A stretch of 64,000 bases of DNA, from NCBI RefSeq assembly GCF_000004075.3, contig NC_026657.2, positions 8,866,001-8,930,000 on the forward strand, in the 5' to 3' direction. The notes under the pieces are model-generated. The model made no database searches and was not told the origin of the DNA. It saw only the letters and a program-made list of their open reading frames with translations. Shown here piece by piece: positions 55,525-64,000 of the stretch. The translations under genes and the position numbers were made by a program. The stretch's first letter is position 1. The number at the start of each line of letters is the position of its first letter. The stretch is from Cucumis sativus. Lineage: Eukaryota; Streptophyta; Magnoliopsida; Cucurbitales; Cucurbitaceae.

Positions 55525-58500
55525 ATGGACGGAAGCAGGTCAAGCGGCGATTTGCAGAGCATTCTCGATGCCATTTCGTCTTCAGATGTAAGCTCCATTT
55601 CAATACATTGTATCTCACTTCGTAGTTTCTTTATTCTGTTTTAGTCGAATTCTAGTTTGTTAGCTAGGTTTTGGTTGCGATTATGTTTCGATTTCAACTG
55701 TTTGTTACTACTTGAAAATTATGGTTGAATCCACGAGAATATTATTGGTTTACTTAATTATTTGGACATTTGCAACTTGTTTCTTCATTTTTTTTTTCTG
55801 GATGAATTATTTCTAGCATTCTCTTGAATATTGTTGAATTTCTGCTACTTCCTTCTGGTGGCTGATTGATGTGTCATTGAGTTTTTCAGGTGGTCGAGAG
55901 TCGTGTTCAGTTGCTCAAGAAACTGGAGGATTTGGATTTATCAAGTAAATCAGACTTGATTTCATTAGTCGAAAGCCTTGTAGTATCCGCTCTGCGACTC
56001 TTTTCATTTTTTAGGTTTTTTGTTTTCCTCATTCTCGTTGTTCCATATTCTCAACAGAATGTGAATACAGGTATTGAAACGTCGTTTTCCTCTCAGATTT
56101 GCACGTATTTAGCTGCTAATTAAAGTTTTGAAGTAATTTTTTAATCTGTTTATCATTATACATTCCTCTTCTGAGCAAATGTTTGTATACCTTGACGGGG
56201 AGCTTGATATTTTGGGAAGATTTCACATGTTTGGATGTGACGCAATGCCTGTTGAACAGAACTATTTTACTTGTGGCTGTAATACGAGTAGGGAAGGACA
56301 CAGCTGATTGTCTACTTCAGTTTCTCACACTCGGAGTTAAGGTAAACATATTTTGTTAGTTCTCTACGCACAACAGTTTTCTCACTGCTGGGAAGTAAAT
56401 GTACGAATTGGTAACCTTAAAATACTTAATACTTAATATCACGTGTTTTTTTTATAGGCAAGTATCTGGTGTAGAAAGCATTTAAAGATGACGCTTATGT
56501 CAATCCAGGAGTCACAGGAAGAAGAGCATTCGAACCTGTTTTTTCAGGTGGCATACAGTTGATGTAATCTTACTGTTTGCATAGTAGATTTGAAATGAAA
56601 TCGTGCACACACATCCCTCAACGTTATTCATCAACTTAGATGCAATTTTATTTCAGATCACTATATGTAATCAGATATTTTTAAATGCAGATCTAAAAAA
56701 CGTAGTTCTAAAATTATCGATAGATATAAATATTTATAGCTTTACTCCATGTTAAGATTAATACTTTCTTTGGGACAAACATTCTCTTTATTCACAAATA
56801 TTTACCTAACACTCTCTTCCCCTAAATTTTCTAATAGTTTTGAGACAGATCACTGTTTTAAGATTATTCAAATTTTATTGGACGTCTCCGAAGTCTGAAG
56901 GGACATTATTTTAAGATTACTATGACTACTACTACTATTGTTTTTAAAAAGTAATGCATAGGTAAAGGGTCCCGGAATCCTTTGTGTGATGTGCAATTAG
57001 TAATATTGATAGGTGTCATATCCATTATTTCTTTCTGGTATAACCAGCATGTACTTATGTACCAATTATATAACCTATAACTAGTTATGTTGATTATGTC
57101 AAGACTGTTCTGTGTTAACTTTTTGGATCATAGAATATGAAGTTGCCCATATCATCACTTAGAGTTCTTGTGTGAGCCCTCACTGGGACCAATACATTTC
57201 TTCTCCTTGACGCAATTTGCCATTCCCATGGTGCCCTGCCTGTATTCTCGTGACTGGGTTGCTTCTTTATGCTCTTTCCTCACGAAGTTGTACTGGCATA
57301 AGTGTAAATGTTTTATTTTAGATTTTAGGGTGGGAATTATTGTTTTCTTATTATATGTTTTGAATTAGTCTCTAGTAGGTTTGGACTCATTTAAATTTCT
57401 TTGTGCAGCTTCTTTTGGATGCATTGAAATTTTCTGCTGTCAGTTTTTCAGCCCTTGCGAGATGTCCTCCTTCTGAAGACAAGGTGCTGATGAATACGGT
57501 TGAGAATTTTGCTTTGGAGCAGTTGAATTTAATGATTGAATCAGTATCAGAAATTCAGGTACTAACTGCTTGCATGTTGTATTGATTCTTGGTAAGAAGC
57601 TGAATGGTTAGCGCTCCCAGATTTTCTTTATTTCCATTTTGTTTTTAATATCAAACTCAGATTTTCTTTCATTTTTGTTCTCAATGAAAGAAGTTGTTTT
57701 CATTAAAAAAAAAATTAAATTCAGGTAAAAATTGTACTTTACGGAGGTCAATTTAAGAGAACTGTCAACATCCAGGAATTGCTGTGGTTGGGAAGAAAAA
57801 TACTGTACAAGCATCTTCAAAATGCTTTGAAAAAGTCTCGGACTCACGCAATAAATTTGTTTATGCTAACGGCCTCAATACTGCTGATTAGATAAATGAT
57901 AAAACCACGAAGAAGCTAGATGTGTTATCAGCTCACCTTATCCTGTCTTGAAATCTAGGAAGATGCAGTCAGTAACTATTCTAGGATTCTTGTTTCCGTT
58001 ATTTGTTCTTTTCTCTGTAAATCTTTTAATCTCTGATCAGATTTGATGCTAATAGAAATAGATATATTCAACGTTGGATTAAAATGGTCCTCCTCATATT
58101 ATCCTTACTATGATTAATATGACTATACAAATGCTTCCTGCAATACACTAGAAAAAGAATATAAACAGGGTTGTAGTTCTTATTATTACTCTTTGTCATG
58201 CGTGACTAAACTATAGATTTCCAAATAAGAAAAGATTAGTTGGCTTCGAGTTAAATTTTTTGGTTTTATTAGTAATTCAAGCTGTAGTATCGAGTTTACT
58301 AGCCTTGGTTCGATTAGGTGACTTAACCAAGCCAGTTTGGAGATTCTTTCCAAACACAGCAATCCAACTATTGTTGGATACCGAGAACAACTTAAAAAGA
58401 ACTCCGCGGCATATTCGTTTCCTTGATTTAATTTACTAAACCTGGACCAAGTGTTAGTGTTGGCTATCTTAATCATTCTATAGTTTCGTATTTTGAAGTT

Positions 58501-61500
58501 TCTTTTGCTCGTCTTCTTTAGTCTTGTGTGTATAAAATGAAATATCAATTGCTGAAATTTTGCGTGGTTGCATGAAGATCCTTATTCTTGACAATCTTCA
58601 TATTTCTTTTTTTAAAAAATACTTTCCTTGTGGAGTGGAACTTTAATACTTACTCTTTCCCTCATATTTCTTAAATTTTTTTGGATATTTTCTCTTTGCC
58701 ACTGTATTGCTTGAAACAGGCGTGATCCTTCTTGAAAAATTATTTGTTATTTGTTCTTCATCTGGCATCATGACAATTGACAACTCCTTGGTTTCTTTGA
58801 TCAGAGTATTCATAAGTTTCGCTCCGAAATTTTGAAAGCTGTGCAGATGGTCATTGATGCAATGATAAAATTTTCTGAGTTTCACTCTCAAGTCCTAGAT
58901 TGGGAGTCCTCTGGTGAAGAATTCAATAAAACCAGGCCTTCTGTTAATCATGTCTTAAACGTACATAAGTGTGTAATGGAGAAGTTATGTGAATTGGGCA
59001 CCATTGCAGCCAAAGGTGGTGGAGGATTGGTAACCATTCTTAATGTGTCATGGAAAGGAGTGTTTACCTTGCTTCAACATGGAAATGTGGTGTTATCATC
59101 AAAGGTGAATGTAGCAGCCATTATTCTAAATCTAGTTTCACTTGTCATCGAGCCTATGAAATGTGCAGCAGCGACCTGGTCTTCTGTAATGAAAGAACCT
59201 GTCTCTGCAACTGATGCCAGACGGATATTTCTTCCAGTCAAATTTTTTCTGATTAATGCTGTGAAAATATCATGCCTTTGTCCTTGCCAAGCTTATCTAG
59301 TACGTAAGGAGATTATTTTCTGTGTCCTTGTGATCTCCACATATAAAGTTTGGCTAAGCAATGAAAAGTTACTAGAAACTGTATCTGAAGCGATTACTGA
59401 ACTTTTGGAGCAACCATGCTTGGACTTAGTCAAGTGTATACTAAATTCCACCGATCTAAAGCAAGACCTGAAACACAATATAATGGATTTGTTATTCACT
59501 ACCGAAAGGTGTTCTTTCCCAGATGGATATCCTAGTGCTTGTTTTATGAATGATCCAATGAATGAAATTTTTAACACTAATTGTGAAGGCAGGAATGATG
59601 CCAAAATCTTATCGCTTGGTCGCATTAATTTTCTGCTTAATTTGATGAAGCATTCTTTCGATCTCAGCGATGATGCAAAACTGCTGATCACCACAAAACT
59701 CAATTGGCTTTTGGACATTTTAGTTCAAGAAGATGTATATGCATCAGTTCTTCTCCTGCAAGTTCCTTTCTCATATTTCTCTGGCAAAACTACGGAGCTA
59801 AAGTGGCTGCCTCTATTATCTTGTCTTTTGCATGCATTGAAGACTTTCATGGTTGCAGTTTCTAAGAATTATGCTTGGTTGGAACTCCAGTTGTTCTTGC
59901 TTGACAATCTCTTGCATCCTCATTTTCTTTGCTGGGACATTGTTATGGAACTTTGGTGCTTTATGTTGCGCTATGCTGATGATAACCTGGTGAATGGTGT
60001 CATCTCTAAACTTTTTTCTGTAATGAAGTTGCTGGCATCATCAGAGCCAGTTCTTGTTTACAGTTCAGCTTTGAGAAAAATGGCTAGGTCTATAACTATG
60101 CTACTTACATATGGTGCACATACTAAACTTAATGAGATTTTTGAGTATATTTTCATTCAGGACAAATCTCAGTTGTCGACTGTGATATGGGTTGCCTTGA
60201 TCTTGGAAGGCTTTCCCTTAAACTTACTTTCTGAGAAGATGAAAAATATCGCTATTCAGAGTACGATTCGTGATTATTTGAGCTTCATTGGAAATTTCAG
60301 TGAGACTTCAATGTTAGCTTCCTCCTCTGCGACTATTGGGTTGCCGGTATTTTCTGCATCTACTACAATACAATCCATGTAAGTCATCATATTTTGCCTT
60401 GTTAAGGAGACTTGATTCCTTTTCCTACGCTCTACACTCCTTTAATCCTATCATGACTTAAAATTTTATTAATACAGGTAGTTTTGTGCTTTAGCATATT
60501 AGGAGGCGATTGTGTGATCCGCTTTCCTGTTGTTTCTATTTGCCAATGGAGTTGACGTTATATATTTTTCAGACTTTCTTTAATATCGTTCTAATATGAT
60601 GTTTTAGTACAGATTCTCAGTTTCTCATGTATAATTGTGTTATTTGGATGGCATGATGTCCCGCAGGAAGTTAAGCACCTCTGATATTGATGTGAGAACG
60701 TTAAAGTTCTTACTTGCTCTTCTCCGTAGTTACAAAATCTCTGGAGTTGAACAAGCAAAGGGAGTCTGTAGGAAACTAATATCTGAAACATTGGGGATCA
60801 TCTCGTGCATGAAGCACCTTTATGCAGTTAATGAGATGGAGGAAGTCATCTTGGAGCTTGAAAAGCTTTTTATCTCAGGACCAACGGCCTCAGATGCTCT
60901 GTTATATGAATGCAAATCAAGTTTGGCTCCTTTCCTGGCAGGGCTTGCACATAGCAAAATGACTGAAACTGATGATAATGCAAAAAGCTGTGCTGTGTGG
61001 GAGTTATATCACATGTTATTTAAGGAGCGGCACTGGGCATTTATACATTTGGGGTTAAAAGCTTTTGGATATTTTGCGGCACGTACTTCTTGTGAAGAGC
61101 TGTGGAGATTTGTGCCGCAGAATGCAGCTCTTTCATACGACTTGGAATCAGGAAAACAGGTAAGTGAAGATGGATTTATGTTAGAGTTTAAAATATTTCT
61201 TGAGAAGGAGATGGCTCTCCTCACAGTAACTTCGAGCTCCGAGCAGCTAGAGCTGCTTATGAAAGAAGGACTTGTGTTAAAGGATATGTTGAATTCGTCA
61301 TTGAAATTATGTGGAACTGGCAACGAATGTAAGAGTATGGAGATTGATGAGGGACCATCTAGCAGGAAAAGAAAGCTTCCTGAAGGACTCAGTAAGGGAA
61401 TGGAATTGCTAAAGAATGGATTAAAGGTCATGCGCCAGGGTCTCACACTGTTGGAAGAAGGCCATGTCGATTCCAGAGAACTTCACAACAAACTTCGGAG

Positions 61501-61561
61501 TCACTTTTCTGGCCTTGAAGATGAAATATATCGTCTGGGCAGCCAGGGTGGGGTTGACTAA
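55525..61561 (+). CDS. FLIP: FLIP (FIGNL1-interacting protein), meiotic recombination regulator
   Basis: Seven exons: 55525-55587, 55890-55982, 56207-56341, 56458-56547, 57409-57558, 58805-60378, 60667-61561; 3000 nt, 999 aa. FLIP (human FIRRM/C1orf112) partners the AAA-ATPase FIGL1 and restrains RAD51/DMC1 strand invasion, limiting crossovers. The product is helical and Leu-rich without signal or membrane segment; exon 6 has the most conserved-looking region (ATDARRIFLPVKFFLINAVK, ISCLCPCQAYL). A basic KRKL segment near the C-terminus could be a nuclear signal, followed by a probable coiled coil (ELLKNGLKVMRQGLTLLEEG). The identification rests on remembered similarity and on linkage: Arabidopsis FLIP is At1g04650, close to the pectate lyase and KAB1. 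The start of exon 3 is uncertain; the boundary given keeps the frame but is not after AG (see findings). Intron 5 holds a retroposon. Confidence 0.8.
57551..57727 (+). mobile_element. Short poly(A)-tailed retroposon duplicating the exon 5 splice donor of FLIP
   Basis: AAATTCAGGTA occurs perfectly at 57551-57561 and 57717-57727. Between them is about 155 bp ending in TCAATGAAAGAAGTTGTTTTCATT and an A-run (57704-57714), a typical plant LINE-type 3' tail in + orientation. This is a 5'-truncated LINE or SINE with its target-site duplication. The duplicated target contains the last 8 bases of FLIP exon 5 and the GTA of the donor. Confidence 0.7.
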
Positions 61562-62634
61562 GTAGTCACGAATCCAAAGGTACACTCTCCTTATGGCATC
61601 ACTTACATGCGAACGAATAGACTGTTCATAGTTGTCAGAATACGATGGGGTTCTATATGTATTGGGTCGACGACCTTTTAGTTAAATGCATATATTTTAA
61701 TCGGTTCAGCTATGCTCAGTTTGACATAATTTACTGTTGCACTGATACGTTCTTAAGCATGGCCTTGCAATCATTGCTTCAAATGAAAAGAGCCTTAAAT
61801 TCTATTTTCATATTGTTAATGCCTTCTTTTTCTCCTTTCCGTTCCAGACCAAGAAATCCAGTGCTGGTTAAGTGACTTATGGTTCAGTCCGTGCCATCCT
61901 TCAATTGCAGAAGGAACTGGATGCCAGTTTGCACAGTGGAGCCACACCTGACATCGGTCTTTACCTATAATGACTAATGAATCATACCGATTGGTTCGTG
62001 CTACAGTGGTGAGTCCGAGAAGTAGTTTGCCCCACAGCCTTTCTTTGGTGCCAACTAGGGCTTTACAAAGACTTCTTGCCACTCATCTCGGTAATCTTCT
62101 TTCCTAAAACTGACGTTTGTTCATTATTGTTAGGGAAAAGTTAGTATAGAACTTCTTTTATTGTTCGTCGTAAGAAAAACTGTTTAAGACACACGGATCA
62201 AAATATGATATCCTCAAATCAGCAATATTTATTACTGTAATACTAGAAATCTCCCCATTAATGTTTGTTAGAAATCATTCCTCTTTTTAAAATCACTCAA
62301 ACTTTCAATGATAATTATTTCTGTATTGAAACCATTGATGGGATTTGGCTTTATGGTCCATTTAGGCACTAGAATTAGTATAAGTCGAGTCGACTGTAGC
62401 AAAATTTCAGAGAAAGTAGAAACAAATGATAGGATTTCTCGAACGTGTTACATTGCCAATGAACAGAAACTGAGGCGTCAATATAGTATAACGTTTAGGC
62501 GACTGATATTATTCGAATATGGAAGAATTAGAACCGTCATTTTTACCATAGTATTATTGAACGCATATTAACGACTGATGCCACTATAGGACCATGACAG
62601 ACACCATTTTGTTCGTAGAGTGGATAAGGCACTA

Positions 62635-62660
62635 TCTCTCTCTCTCTCTCTCTCTCTCTC
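62635..62660. repeat. (TC)13 microsatellite
   Basis: Uninterrupted TC dinucleotide repeat of 26 nt in the FLIP 3' flank. Confidence 0.95.
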
Positions 62661-63654
62661 TTCTTTTTCCTTTTTAAAATTTATATATTTAGGGTATAAT
62701 ATCAGATCCTCTCTTCACCTTAACTTTTCGTTACGTAGGATGAAGATTTGAGTTTATCTCGGACTGTGCCATAAGTTGATCGATATCAAGTATATCGTAA
62801 TGGTCGATATTGATAATTGGGATAGCGATAGGAGGGGGGAGTGAAGTTGAGAGATCTAATCAGTGTCCCTACGAGGTAGAAACCTTGTTTACGAAAGGAT
62901 GTAGAAGTGAGTTTTACATTGCCCAACTCTGCAAATGGTAAAAAGACTGGCGTTCTATGAACAGTGGTCAATAACTGTCTACCTAATCCCCACTTAACAT
63001 CGGTATTTATTTATTTATTTCGAAAAAAAGAAACAATCTGGAGTAAAAGTAAACTATGTAGTATGCAAAATGAAATGAATGATGATGATTTAGACTTTTG
63101 CCTTTCGCCTTTGACCGCAGCTTTCCCACTTCAAAAGGCCATCGGAGCTCTTGAAGATTTTCGAAGGAGATACTTTCTGTGGACTAACAGGTATTTGTGA
63201 AATCGTTGGGTCATTATGTTCATGCGTGGGTATAGTCGATGTATTCTTGATCATCTTGAATATATTGTTGTCCTGGGATCCAAAGGATAGCACTGGAGTA
63301 ATATATTCTTATGCAGGGATTTTAAATAAAACGACTTTTCCTTTTCCTTTATTTAAGTGAGATAAAAAGGAATATTGAAATTATAATTTTGTAGATAATT
63401 CACTATTATGATCTTTTTTTAGTTTTTGATTTATAAAACTAATTTTGTTAGCTAACATGTCTGAGTGTATCTAAATTTTCACTTTTTGAAAAATCTAAGT
63501 ATTTTGAAAATGAGTTATTTTAATTTTTCTATTATTATAATAATTATTATTATATTTGTGTCTTCCAATCTCAGGAACAATTGTTTGACTGCTACATTTG
63601 ATAAGAAAACAATTAAGACGTTGAAAGGTAGGTAGAAGTTTTATTGACTTGAAT

Positions 63655-63678
63655 CCCCCCCCCCCCCCCCCCCCCCCC
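63655..63678. repeat. Poly(C) tract, 24 nt
   Basis: Twenty-four consecutive C bases in otherwise AT-rich DNA. Such long C/G homopolymers are rare in plant genomes, so the exact length may be a sequencing or assembly estimate. Confidence 0.95.
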
Positions 63679-64000
63679 TTCCTTGTTATCTTCATGGTCC
63701 TTGTTTACTAGTGTGTCTAACCCACAGTGATAATTTAGTATAAAATTTTCATGACTTGAATTTTAAGAACTATTTCAATTGCAGTTTACAGGATAATCAG
63801 AAAGAAAATCATTACCAAAGAGCTTCTAACCAATTATATTTAACTCTGTTAATTCGAAGTGTTTACATGAGCACTAACGCTTTCCGATGATTATAGGGCA
63901 TTTGTTTGAATTGAAATTTTAATTGTAAAGTACTTTCGGAACTATTGGCGTCGCTATTATACAAAGCTTTCACATCGCATATTTTAATTCCACGGTGTGA

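Larger units (their letters stand above)
61562..64000. other. 3' flank of FLIP; no further gene identified
   Basis: 61562-61579 continues the 3' UTR; a good donor (AAAG then GTACAC at 61580) and acceptor (CCGTTCCAG ending at 61848) suggest a 3' UTR intron, with the terminal exon near 61849-62010. 62300-63360 contains short open frames (for example 63060-63199, ending LEDFRRRYFLWTNRYL) that I cannot tie to a family. The remainder is AT-rich with two simple repeats. Confidence 0.4.

Noticed and set aside
59293..61446. Minus-strand open frames over FLIP exons 6 and 7 (141 and 145 codons)
   Set aside because: Shadows of the long coding exons; no splice or promoter support.
62786..63200. Small coding exons of a further gene near the right edge
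   Set aside because: Short frames on both strands, none with a recognisable domain or a consistent set of splice sites; kept only as a remark in the flank entry.

Overview
The window is AT-rich nuclear DNA of a flowering plant, almost certainly a eudicot. It has GT–AG introns in protein-coding genes, plant-only families (a Kv-beta-like KAB1 protein, a peptide-receptor LRR kinase, a plant pectate lyase, small glycine-rich secreted proteins), MITE- and SINE-like repeats and a plastid DNA insertion. The repeat style, especially the TGATAGA/TCTATCA family, reminds me of cucurbits (Cucumis-like). That assignment is from memory and tentative.

Layout, left to right. 1-335 (-): 5' end of a Raf-like/PB1 kinase. 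2638-6169 (-): KAB1, 4 exons, 328 aa. 9236-13529 (-): purple acid phosphatase of the PAP23/PAP15 group, 7 exons, 539 aa. 13.5-29.6 kb: a 16 kb AT-rich desert with dispersed repeats and a few promoter-like islands. 30035-34480 (+): pectate lyase, 7 exons, 447 aa. 37533-41351 (-): inosine triphosphate pyrophosphatase, 8 exons including a 10-nt micro-exon, 200 aa; its 2.3 kb intron 6 holds a SINE, a psaB-rps14 plastid fragment and a poly(A)-tailed retroposon. 42.2-46.7 kb: AT-rich intergenic DNA. 46785-50658 (+): RGI/RCH-type LRR receptor kinase, 2 exons, 1138 aa. 51768-52639 and 54258-54482 (+): two secreted glycine-rich proteins. 55525-61561 (+): a gene that reads as FLIP, the FIGNL1-interacting recombination protein, 7 exons, 999 aa. 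The last 2.4 kb hold a possible 3' UTR exon and simple repeats.

Exon boundaries were derived by hand from splice sites and reading phase. Every complete model closes in frame; the one exception to GT-AG is the second intron of FLIP, which looks like a U12-type intron whose frame-keeping end is not AG.

The genes do not form one pathway. From memory, the gene order matches two Arabidopsis segments: At1g04650-At1g04700 (FLIP, glycine-rich protein, pectate lyase, KAB1, Raf-like kinase) and At4g13700-At4g13720 (PAP23, pectate lyase, ITPase). The window therefore looks like an unreduced version of a segment that Arabidopsis keeps as two complementary, partly degraded copies. I found no new multi-gene system; the most unusual signals concern splicing and transposons inside introns.
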